The notes beneath the pieces are model-generated. The model saw only the letters and a program-made list of their open reading frames with translations, was not told the DNA's origin and did not search any database. From contig CM061226.1 in the NCBI GenBank assembly GCA_030844895.1, positions 114,934,574-114,998,573 on the forward strand: 64,000 nucleotides of DNA, in the 5' to 3' direction. The DNA is from Ambrosia x helenae. Lineage: Eukaryota > Streptophyta > Magnoliopsida > Asterales > Asteraceae. Shown here piece after piece: positions 46,325 through 57,100 of this stretch. Position 1 is the first letter of the stretch. Each line of letters begins with the position of its first letter. The translations under genes and the position numbers were made by a program.

Positions 46325-47035
46325 CTATTGTTGATTGTCCTCTATATTTAAATTTTCTTTTTTGGTGTGTAAAAAGAGAATCAATAAATCAATCAAATTC
46401 TGGGAGGCTTCATGAAGTGCTTCTTTAGGAGTTAAACTTCCATTTGTCCATATTTCGAGAAATAGTATCTCTTTGTTACCATTTTCAGAAGAATGAATAC
46501 TATGATTCGCATTTCGAACAGGCATGAATACAGGATCTCTAGGATAACTTCCATCTTGAAAGGTATTTGGCGCTTTTATAAGATATCCATGATTCTTCTC
46601 TATTTGTAATCCAATAACCAACTCAATGGGTTCCGTCAAGCTATCGACAATTTCTACATAAGGCGGTAAGATGATATCTTGAGCAGTTACATATCGAAGG
46701 CCCCTGACACAAATAGACGCCTCACAAGTTTCATGGGGATTACTTGTCAATACGATTTCTTTCAAATTCATTAAAATTTCAAGTAATGATTCTTGAATAC
46801 CCATTATGGTAGAATATTCGCGTGATATTTTCTCAGATTTTGCGCGTGTGATACATGTTCCTTCGATTTCTCCAAGCAAAGTTCTTCACATTGCAATGCC
46901 TATTGTGTCTGCTTGACCTTTCATAAGCGGAGACAGAATAAAGCGCCCATAAAAAAGACGTTTACTATCAGCTGTTGATTCAACACACTTTCACTGTAGT
47001 GTCCAAGTAGATACTGTTATTTTCTCTCAGACCAT
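46325..47035 (-). pseudogene. rpoA: Nuclear copy of plastid rpoA (N-terminal part)
   Basis: Plastid rpoA encodes the alpha subunit of the bacterial-type chloroplast RNA polymerase. This minus-strand copy starts at ATG 47035, has an in-frame TGA at codon 3, and a frame change near 46880. It then reads continuously: LGEIEGTCITRAKSEKISRE, YVTAQDIILPPYVEIVDSLT, NTFQDGSYPRDPVFMPVRNA, EILFLEIWTNGSLTPKEALH. It stops at IEDNQQ, about 100 residues before the usual end, so the C-terminal domain is absent. Together with the adjoining rps11 remnant in native plastid order, this is a plastid-to-nucleus transfer (NUPT), not a working gene. Confidence 0.92.
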
Positions 47036-47106
47036 AATAATATTATTTGATCTGATCATTGAATTATTTATTTCTCTTGCTATTGAAATATCTTCAATTT
47101 TTATTT

Positions 47107-47300
47107 CTACACACGCCTTTTTTCGGGGGTCTACAACCATTATGTGGCATAGGGGTTACATCCTATACGTAAGTTAATAGTATACGACTTCAGCGAATAG
47201 CTCGTAATGTTGCGTCTCTTCCAAGACCAGGACCTTTAATCATGACTTCTGCTCATTGCTACATTGATCTACTACCGCACGAATAGCATTTGCCGCTGCT
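47107..47300 (-). pseudogene. rps11: Nuclear copy of plastid rps11 (C-terminal part)
   Basis: The minus-strand remnant reads ANAIRAVVDQ, then EVMIKGPGLGRDATLRAIR, a stop, and DVTPMPHNGCRPPKK, with at least one stop and a small frame change near both ends. It precedes rpoA exactly as in chloroplast genomes. Homology ends near 47300, just before the MITE at 47333. Confidence 0.85.
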
Positions 47301-47332
47301 CAAAACATCAGACAAACAAAATGGAATATCCT

Positions 47333-47681
47333 TAAGACCATGTGTAGTGGTTAAGGGAAATGGGAGTGAAAGGACATTTTCGCGCCCAATTCACCCCCCC
47401 CCCCCTCTCTAGTGAATGGGGCTCTAAAGGGGCAAGCGCGAAAAATTTCATGGGGCACGGGGCACTCCACCCTCCCATCATTTTCTTCTACGTCATTTTG
47501 CAAGGCTTTTTTATTATTTTCTTTTTTTTTAATTAAATTTTAATATATTAAAGTATACCAAAACTGCCACTTTTTTGCCCTTTTGGAGCCCCATTCACTA
47601 GAGGGGTGGTGTTTGGGTGTGAATTAGGCACTAAATTTGCCTTTTCACGCCCATTTCCCTTAACCACTACACATGGTCTAA
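47333..47681. mobile_element. Tourist-type MITE, family A
   Basis: TAA target duplications lie at 47333-47335 and 47679-47681. The ends GACCATGTGTAGTGGTTAAG and its complement are nearly perfect. Internal features are a C-run at about 47394-47406 and GCCCCATTCACTAGAGGGG, which is mirrored near 47418. Confidence 0.85.
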
Positions 47682-47733
47682 GGGATTTCTTAAATTAATT
47701 ACGGATATTATATTATATTATACATTTATATAT
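47457..47733. repeat. About 275-bp direct repeat flanking a Helitron, copy 1 (copy 2 at 49895-50168)
   Basis: It covers the right two thirds of the Tourist MITE plus about 50 bp of its flank (GGGATTTCTTAAATTAATTA, then the TATTATAT run). The same block follows the Helitron's 3' end, differing by only a few bases and one T. Confidence 0.9.
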
Positions 47734-47744
47734 CTATATCTATA

Positions 47745-49893
47745 TCTATACTATTATATAATGGGTGCTTGATGGATAAAAAGGTAAATTTACATCTTTT
47801 TTAAGATAGCATATCAAAAGTCTTAGTATAAATCTATAATTTTTGTCCAATTTCTTCCTTTTATGCCCTTTTGTACAACATTTAATACCAATTGTATATG
47901 TATCTAATACATACTTTATATCCATCTCAAGATGTAACTCACCCTTATAAAACACAATAAATCTTAATTGAATGCTTAATATTAAGACCTTTGAGTGTCC
48001 ATGAAGTATATATTTATCCTCACCTTCTCATGTCTCAAAAATTACATGCTTCCCATTCTTTTCATCTCCAACCGTAGGGAAATAGAATATGCTTCCCATT
48101 TATCTGTGAAAAGGGACGACCAAGCATGTGGACATATGTTAGTGCCTCTTACTAGCAGGCTTTAATGGATGCGCGCAAGCATATCGAGCGTGAAATGAAA
48201 TGATTTATGATTTGTGAAAAGGAGACAAAGACGAAAGCTTTCTGCCTGGGTCATCAGCCTAAAACGGTATGTATTGCATTATTTTTTTCCCAATAAAATA
48301 TTGAACTTTGGCATACGCTTTTACTTTGTATTAGCTCAGTAACTTCAACTTGTTTTACTTTTCAAGAAACTCTTCTTACTAATATCATTACTTGACATGT
48401 CTAGGTTACTCATGATGCAAACCACGACAAAGTTCATAGCTTTCGCATGTAGAAAGAAACGCTATTTAACCAATTCTAGGTATTTTTCATTGCTCGATTT
48501 GTTTTACTGTCGATTTGTAATTTTTGGTCCTTTTACATTGTTAATAATATACCTTTAATTGTTGGAAACATACACTTACTTATATTCATCAAATATTATG
48601 GTGTGCAGGATGAGGTTGCTAAAGAATTGGTGTGCCTATTCAATTTCAACACTTCTTGTATGGCCAAAGAGGTAGAACCGCACACATCATCCTAATCGGC
48701 CTTCAACAGCTTTGTAGGAAACCTTATTGGAATTGTTTTTCTTTAATTGCTAATATCTTTTATAAATGTTAATGTGTTTTATCTATAGATTTGAGATCAA
48801 TATTTATCATGTTGCTATTGATTTTATTATCAAGCTGAACTCAAAACTGTTATTGGAACTGCATGTTGGGTAATTGAGGGAAGTTTCCAATAAAAATCAC
48901 AACGCTAAACTAAAAATGTTCTTGGAGATCGAGATTGGATCGATAATATCTACCCATCGTTTTATTTCACTGGTGCTTTAATACAGTTTGTTTGGTTGAA
49001 ACAGGTCGAGTCAGGATTTGGTTGCCTTGCATACAATTTGTTTTTGGTCCAAGTTTTACCTTTATATATTGTCCAATATAGCATATTCGATTATTAGGAA
49101 GTTGTATACATTGTAAATAGAATTTGAGTGTCTTTCAAAGAGTTTGATAAATATTATGTCAAAAGATGTACAACATTGTAATTTTGTATTGTTTACAAAT
49201 ATTTAAGCATAATTTACAATACACTTAAAGCCAATTTAGAGGGATTAAAGGTGGACATTCATCAAACTTTTAAGACACTTTAGGGCCATCTTAATCAATT
49301 CAATTCATACTAACCTTTCATCTTCCTTTGTGGTACATCATAATGAATACAATATTAACTACACAAATGGTGATTAGTTCACATTCCAATCATCATTCAC
49401 ATAACATTGTTATAAAGAACAAATTCACTTTAACCAAAAATTTAATTTGGAAATTCGAAATCGTCTCTTCGAGTTCCATAACTCCATCTTCTTGAAACTA
49501 TAAGTTCTTCCATACCCATCACCCAGATGTTCGCATCTTGCTGGTTCTTCTTTTCGATTGACAATCTGTTGATGCTGCTAAGGTTGGATTTCTATTTTAT
49601 TGTTTTTATAGTTATATGTTCTTGATTTTTTTTGAGTTTCTTTGATTTTATAATATAAATTCAGTGCTATTTTTCAGGTGTTTATTTAAAAATTAAAATG
49701 TGTTAACCCATACGGCTCCATAACATTAATATGACCAATACCCATTTATAAGGCCTAAGGAGCATATTTTTAAGATTGAATCAGGGTACATAAATCCCCA
49801 TGGACGCGATACACGAGAGAATTGATTAAACTAAATATAGAATATCACATTTTATATTATCGCTCCCGCGGCAACGCGCGAGCTTCCTACTAG
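47745..49893 (+). mobile_element. Non-autonomous Helitron, 2.15 kb
   Basis: It starts A|TCTATACTATTATATAATGG at 47745 and ends at 49890-49893 with CTAG. Seven bases before that is a hairpin (GCTC-C-CGCG-GCAA-CGCG-C-GAGC, 49862-49883). The base after CTAG is A rather than the usual T. No Rep/helicase is present. Bases 48130-48710 have three stretches with splice-like borders and could be captured host exons; I do not recognise the gene. It is flanked by the 275-bp direct repeat. Confidence 0.75.
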
Positions 49894-49894
49894 A

Positions 49895-50168
49895 GGGGTA
49901 CTCCACCCTCCCATCATTTTCTTCTACGTCATTTTGCAAGGCTTTTTTATTATTTTCTTTTTTTTAATTAAATTTTAATATATTAAAGTATACCAAAACT
50001 GCCACTTTTTTGCCCTTTTGGAGCCCCATTCACTAGAGGGGTGGTGTTTGGGTGTGAATTAGGCACGAAATTTGCCTTTTCACACCCATTTCCCTTAACC
50101 ACTACACATGGTCTAAGGGATTTCTTAAATTAATTACGGATATTATATTATATTATACATTTATATAT
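49895..50168. repeat. Direct repeat flanking the Helitron, copy 2
   Basis: See 47457-47733. This copy lacks the left 120 bp of the Tourist MITE and begins directly after the Helitron terminus. Confidence 0.9.
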
Positions 50169-51189
50169 ATAATATAGTGAACTCATTTTTACTTTTATTT
50201 AATCCATTCAAGGTGTTCATTCTTGTGATGTATAATAAAAAAAAAAAAAAAAAAAACTTATTTCCTTTTCAAGACTTTTTAGTTTCTTTTAATTTTTTTG
50301 TGTGTTAATACGCCAAAACGTTTATTGTCCGATGTAAGCTCCTTTTTATAGTTTTCGATCAATGTAAAAGGCATGTCGATATTCTTTTTTACATAGTTCT
50401 TTCTGTTGCTATACTGATTGATGTTGTTGTACCAAACAGACCGAGACCCCGCTGCTTAGCACTGATATTTTACTAGTAGAGTACATATAGCAATTAGCAA
50501 TATAGCATGGTGCTTGTAATTTATAATTTGAATATATCGGATATAAAATAACAAAAGAAAATTGAATAAATGCAGTATTCGACAATTTTGGTGGTTGTCA
50601 AATGCTAATAAAATAGAATAAACTATTTACCTAAACTTCAAACACAATGTAATTTTCTTTGTCTTGGAATGAAAAATATTTGCAATTAAAAAAAAAATAA
50701 AAAAAAAATCATAATTTACATTATATAGATCGACTGTGTCTTATCAATTTTGTGGACACTTTAAAAATGTTAGAATAAAGCTCTATCTTGTTCATCACCT
50801 TATAAGGAAAATGTGTGTGTCACTTACAAAACCCACTTTTTATACATTTTAAAATACGTATGATTCATTTCATTCTATATACAATCAGGCTAAATAAAAA
50901 AAAAAAAATTGTATGGATCTATGACAATATCATACAATATTTAAGTCTTAAAGTTTATTTTATACAATTCTAGTCATAAGTTAGATGACACATTTAATAT
51001 CAGTAACCTTTTCTTAAATACAAAATAGGAAATGTAGGTACATAGTTTATTTGCACATGATCTCCTAAGTCCTAACATTCCTACCAAACGGTAGATGTAC
51101 CAAAGCAAAATAAATAAATAACCGAAACTCGTAACTACTATAGATTGTTATCAATATTTAATTATCATTAACTACAGCTTATTTATTTA
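50169..51189. other. AT-rich intergenic sequence
   Basis: No gene is seen. Several A and T homopolymers (for example near 50238 and 50690) are the only marked features. Confidence 0.5.
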
Positions 51190-51325
51190 TTTATTTAACA
51201 GCAAAATTTTTAATACTTTAATTCCACCTTGTCTTGCATTTGTAAGGATTTGAACTCGTCACCTTACATTTGTAAAGGGGAACACGATACCACTAGACCA
51301 AGAGTTCATCGACGTTATTTATTTT
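51190..51325 (-). mobile_element. Possible short SINE
   Basis: On the minus strand GAACTCTTGGTCTAGTGGTAT is an A-box-like start and GAGTTCAAATCC a B-box, correctly spaced for a tRNA-derived head. Short TTATTTATTT runs border it on both sides. Ends are approximate. Confidence 0.5.
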
Positions 51326-51979
51326 TTTAAAACATTCTGCACACTCCCTAATTCTACAACACGAAAACTCTACCTAAATAGTTATGACAGGGCTTTAACA
51401 CTAACCACTTTGATGATTAATTCACCAATGTCATAAATTTAAACACCTCTTGACAAATCTATAACTTTAAATAGGTTTCGATAAATACAATACTATATAG
51501 AGTAACAATTTCAATTGTTTCAAATTTCTAACCCCTTGTTTTTTAATGTATTATTAACATTGTAAAGAAGAATATTGGATATTAAAAAAAGTACAAAATT
51601 ATATGACAGTTGTTAGGATGGACGAAGTTTGCCCGTGAATGAGCTTCGAGAAAAGGTTAGAGCTCGCGCCAAATCGCTCCGCATGGACATGAGCTCAGGA
51701 AAGAGGATCGAAGAATCCAGTGGTATTTGCCGAATGAGACAATAGACTGTGAGACACCGAGCCCCTCGTTACAGGGTCTGCAACTTTATTCTCCTTAGTG
51801 TTTTCCGTGTGCCTACTCTGGGCACCCTTATGATTGAGTAATTACCTATCAAAATTATAAAAACACTAATATATGTACCCTACAAAATTCTTTACCAATT
51901 GGATATTGACCTATAAAATTATAAAAGCACTAACATAATTACCCTACAAAATTATGTGTTTTGCATAGTACTTGTATGC
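51326..51979. other. Intergenic sequence
   Basis: A GC-richer patch at 51620-51830 (GCTCGCGCCAAATCGCTCCG) has no recognised identity. Confidence 0.45.
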
Positions 51980-52304
51980 TTAGACTAAAAGGTGTGCCTT
52001 CGGGGAGTGGAGTCGGGGATATGATGTGTCAATTTCCCCCAAGGGGAACACCGCCCCCCTCCAAATATTTTCGGTGAGTTGGGGGAATTTTCCCCCTTCT
52101 CCCCTTGTCACATGATTGGTCCATTTTTTTTTATCTTTTTTTTAATTAAACTTTATATAATAAAAAAATGAAGGGGGAGTGGGGGAATTAGGGGAATACC
52201 ATTTCCAAATTTTAGGGGAGAAAATGGGGGAAATGATGTGGCGCTGATGTGGCACTTGAGGGAGTTGGGTGAAAGGGGGGGGGGGGGGACACCATATAGT
52301 CTTA
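51980..52304. mobile_element. Tourist-type MITE, family A
   Basis: TTA target duplications (51980-51982, 52302-52304) enclose GACTAAAAGGTGTGCC and the complement of GACTATATGGTGTCC. The interior has G-runs (a 14-base G run near 52276) and GGGGGAATT repeats in both orientations. Confidence 0.75.
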
Positions 52305-52405
52305 GTTTTTTTTTTTTTTTTTTCTTTTCTAACTGAACTACATGAAAGTATTTAGCTTTACACATATTGTCATTGTATGTGTCGTAACTTCAAATTTTCT
52401 ATTTA

Positions 52406-52720
52406 GGGGCTGTTTGGTTGATTAAGTGCTGAATCATTAAGAGATCTGAATGGTTAAGAGGTCTGAATGGTTAAGCGCTGAATCATTAAGTTGGACCTCT
52501 TAATGGTTAGTTTTCTTGTCCCACGTTGGTAGGGGAGCCTCATTAAGCTTCAGCCTAGTTCAGTGCTTAATAATTCAGTGCTTAATGGTTCAGCAACATC
52601 CCAAATCTTAATGATTCAGACTTAACCATTCTATTCAGAAGCTAAAACAAACACACTGAATGTTGAATCATTCAGCGCTGAATGGTTAAGAGCCTCATTA
52701 AGAGGCTACCAAACAGCCCC
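52406..52720. mobile_element. Tourist-type MITE, family C
   Basis: Perfect 13-bp ends GGGGCTGTTTGGT/ACCAAACAGCCCC have TTA target duplications at 52403-52405 and 52721-52723. The interior is built of repeated GAATGGTTAAG and CTGAATCATTAAG words. Confidence 0.85.
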
Positions 52721-52984
52721 TTAATGTATCAAAAGTTAAAACTATTTTTTATAAATCAAGTGACATGTGCAATAACTAACCCCCTTCATTTAATATTTTT
52801 GAAATAAGAAATTAATATTTCAAATGTTAGTTGTGATATAACTTATAAGAGATACTCATGTGCTTGCCAATGCCTAATATCAAACATAAACTCCTAAGTC
52901 CCACCCCTTAATCTCACCACCATCAGCCACCTCCTGTCTCCGCCTTCGGCCGCCACCACAGGCGTCTCCTTCCCATTGTCTAAA

Positions 52985-53440
52985 ATGGGTAACTGCCTGA
53001 AACCAATGAGGAGACCAGAAGCATCCTATGAAGAAGAAAAGGCAGAAGAAGCAAAACCTCTTGTAGTTTCCACTGTACATGACCAGGTTGTACTCAGCGG
53101 TGACAACGGCTGCCAAAAAAGAAAGAAAGTGAGGTTCAAGGAAGAATCAGACAATGCAGTATCCGAAGCCACTGAACCAGCCGTGAGGCCTCATAGAATG
53201 AAGAAAGGTGTGAGGGTGAAGGTGGTGTTGACACAATCTGAGTTGAAGCAAATCTTGAACCGGGCCACCATCTATCACCACGCACTGCCACTATCACCAC
53301 CACCACCAGTGTCGCCTTCCATTGACCAGATTTCGAGTCAAATAATGGTGAACTGTAGGAGAAGTAGAAGATCGTCAGTTCTCTGCAGATGCAATTGGAA
53401 TCCTGATTTACATACCATACCTGAATATGGCAATTATTAA
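52985..53440 (+). CDS. Small MGNC-type plant protein, probably N-myristoylated
   Basis: Single-exon gene of 151 residues. The start is ATG 52985, because the frame upstream lacks another ATG and Met-Gly-Asn-Cys is a classic N-myristoylation plus palmitoylation signal. It then has an acidic-basic stretch (EEEKAEEAKP), a basic KKVRFKEE motif, the block MKKGVRVKVVLTQSELKQIL, a Pro-rich segment (LPLSPPPPVSP) and a basic RRSRRSS tail. The layout MGNC, basic KVRFKEE, then G-hydrophobic-KVVLT-ELKQ is shared by a family of small plant proteins of unknown function that are expected at the plasma membrane. No catalytic motif is visible. There are no frame defects. Confidence 0.75.
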   Translation: MGNCLKPMRRPEASYEEEKAEEAKPLVVSTVHDQVVLSGDNGCQKRKKVRFKEESDNAVSEATEPAVRPHRMKKGVRVKVVLTQSELKQILNRATIYHHALPLSPPPPVSPSIDQISSQIMVNCRRSRRSSVLCRCNWNPDLHTIPEYGNY

Positions 53441-54144
53441 ACATTCATATGTTCATCTTTAAGACTCTCTTGGTCATTATCTTGTACAGTTATTATTATT
53501 ATTATTATTAGCTACTTCCATCTCTTTTAACTTTGTATAATCATTTCTATATTACTGTTTGAATTATTATTTACATAAAAATATTTCTTTCAACTTTTAA
53601 AATGTTTTTTAAGCATTATTAATTGATTATTGTGTGATCAAATTTTTAATACAGATCTAGGTATCTAACCAGTCCATGAGTAGAGCGGCAAGATTCAATC
53701 GATAGTCTGGTTTCAACGTTTTAATTCTACCTCAAACATGTCGAATCTAAAAAGTTTAAGGATAAAAACATGGGTCAAACAGGTCGAACAAATCAAAACA
53801 GATCAGAAGTCATTTAATTTGTATGTTTAGCCATATCCATTTCAACATGTTCAACAATTAAGCGTAAAACAGAACCTTAAATTTGCTTCAATTTGGTTTG
53901 CATCAATTAAGAGTTGAACAGCTATCCAATAGCCACATATATGTAAACAATGAAACAAAAATAAATAAAAAATCAACACCCGCCCGCCTCAGTGAGGGGT
54001 GATGATAGATAAGTTATTCCAAAAAAGTATGTTTACTATCGTGTAATCTTATTACACGTTAACTGTGAAGAACTCTTTATTTTTCACTTTGCTCAAACTA
54101 AACAATCAAAATGCATGGGCTGATGACAATCCTGCAGATCCACT
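53441..54144. other. Spacer between the small-protein gene and aconitase
   Basis: It contains the 3' UTRs of both genes. An (ATT)n tract lies near 53491. Nothing else is recognised. Confidence 0.5.
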
Positions 54145-57100
54145 TCATTTTTGTGTCGTCAGTTGTCGGATGACATATGGAAGAATGCCACCATGGTTGA
54201 AGTATGCCAACTCCACCTGCATAAACCAAAATTCAATTGTAGAAGTTATTTGGATGTGCATTTAAAAATCGTATGTTTGTTTATTTAATGGCGTTCATAC
54301 CTCTGTGTCGAAGCGGGCAGTGCATGTGAATGACTTTCCATTATCGGTAGTGACAGTGACATCTTGACCAGGTCGGATCTCATTAATATTGTTTGGGAGG
54401 TCAATGTTGAACCGTTCATGACCAGTCAACCCTAGCGTGTCTGCATCTTCACCAGCCTTGAAACAAAGAGGAATGATGCCCATTCCCACCAGATTACTGC
54501 GGTGGATCCTCTCAAAGCTTTTAGCAATCACTGCTTTAACTCCCTGTCAAAATATCCATAACCAAAAAGAAATTCAATCCAAAAACTTTAAAATGAGAAT
54601 AAAGGCTCAATTTAGACCCATTTATGGACTCGGAATATGTTTATCGGCTAGATGTGTGATATAAAGTATCTTTTTTGTTGTCCAAAGCGTATTTTTACAG
54701 CGTAAAACCTCCTAAATCATTTTACTCAAAAAATAAAAAAAAAGTTTTAAGATAATATACTTAAATAATCAGGTTTGACACACTAAGTGATACAGGTAAA
54801 CACAACACGGTTACACGACCCAAACAAAAAGTTACTGGCCCATTAGGCTCCTCTAGTTTCATTACTCACCAGCAACATAGGGCCTTTGGCAGCCCAATCT
54901 CTAGAGCTTCCACTACCGTACTCCGCTCCAGCCAAAACTATAGTGTCTTGGCCAGCAGCCTTGTATTTCTGGTAAGAACAACAGTGATTGCAACAATTTA
55001 GGGAAATATATATTTATATCTATGTTAAAAAAAATATATATTTGATTAGTTATGAACTTACTGATGCTGCATCAAACACGGATAGTTTCTCTCCAGTTGG
55101 AATATGCACAGTCTTTGGGCCAACCTCTCCTTTTAAGAGCTTGTTAACAATGCGGATATTGGCAAAAGTACCTCTAGCCATGATTTCATCATTACCTCTT
55201 CGACTACCATAAGAATTGAAGTCTTTGCGGTCAACCCCGCGTTCAAGAAGGTATTTTGCAGCTGGGCTGTCTTTTTGAATGCTTCCTGCAGGTGATATGT
55301 GATCTGTTGTAATACTGTCACCAAAGTTTAGCAAACAGTAGGCATCCTTCACACCATGAGCCCCTGGAGGATCCATTGTCATGCTTTTGAAATATGGTGG
55401 CTCGTGAATGTAAGTAGATTTTGGGTCCCATGAGTATAGTTTGGATTCTTCGACTGATAAGTTATTCCACATGGGATTTCCTTTAGTGATAGCTTCATAC
55501 GTGCTCTTAAACATGTCGGGTAAAACACTTGATTGAACAGCCTGCAACATTTATTGTTTCAAGTTAAAACATAAATGTTACAGATTTGTTTTACTTTATA
55601 ACTTTAATATTACTTTATTTTATAATCAATAAAAGTATTGGGTGAATTCGAGAGATTTCAAAAGTGCTTACATCTGCAACTTCTTGGGTGCTTGGCCAGA
55701 TATCCCTGAAATAAACATCCTTCCCATCTTTTCCGACTCCAATTGGTTCCTTCTCAAAATCAATATCAACCTGCAAACAAAATCAAAATGTCTTGAGCTG
55801 ACACAATCAATCAGAAATAAACCTATTATGATAACCCACAATCCCTTCCGTTAACCATTTTCTATTTCACAAAACGATCACAATATATCCATCTGCTACC
55901 ATTTTATTATATAGGTTAATTAGACATACATTCAAGCATGTGAAGACAGAGAGAAGTTTGTCTAATATTCATTTCACAAGTTTGTTGAAAATTTTATTTT
56001 TATGCTCTTGTATTATACAGCCAAATAAACTATAAATACTCAACAATATAAAATTCTTACTGTGCCTGCAAGTGCATAGGCAACAACCAAAGGAGGTGAT
56101 GCAAGATAGTTTGCTCTTGTCAAGGCATGAACACGTCCCTCAAAGTTACGGTTCCCAGAGAGAACAGCAGAGGCAATTACATCTGCAAATGAATGCAATA
56201 AGTAATAGGAAATAAAGATTAAATTTTTAGCTTATATGGTGAAAATAGAGTAAAAACGTATTAATCTACCATTTTCAGTTATTGCAGCACCGACTGTTTC
56301 ATCTAGTTCCCCTGAATTACCAATACATGTTGTGCAACCATAACCAACAATGTTAAACCCTTGCTCATCCAAATACTTCTGCAACCCACTGTATGATTAA
56401 AGAACCATATCCTTGTCAGTTTTTTTCAATATGAAAAAACCCGAAGAATCTGCTCTCAAGAAAATACAAGTTATACCTTTTGAGCAAGTATTTTGTAACC
56501 ACTCCAGAGCCTGGAGCAAGACTTGTTTTAATCCATGGTTTGACCTGAATGATATGCAAGGATACATTATACACATGCATATATATACACACAGAGAGGG
56601 TTCCACAAGTGGTGCTTAATTAAATTAATCAAATACAGGTAATACCTTTAGGCCCAATTCGCAAGCCTTTTTAGCAACAAGACCTGCCCCAAGCATAACA
56701 CTAGGGTTTGATGTATTTGTGCAGCTTGTAATTGCAGCAATTACAACACTGCCATGCCTGAGTTCTGCCGGCTCTCCATGAAATGAAAATTTTGCAACTT
56801 TATCTTGGGAATCTTTTGGTACAGCAAATCCCTGCAAAATATATAAAATTATGTGGTCAAGTAAAGTGGCATAAGAGTTTAGAGCAGCATCTGTTTTGCT
56901 ATCTCTAGTAAAAACAAACTTTTGTACACAAGTTACATAGATAAGGATCTGATACACACCTTGAATCCCACTTTGCTGTCAAGGCAAGAATGCCAATCTG
57001 CTTTCATGTCTTTCAAAGGAACCCGATCATGAGGCCTATAACAAAATAGTAAATAATCTTGGTCAACTAAGAATAAAACTCTATAAGCATGATACAAGTA

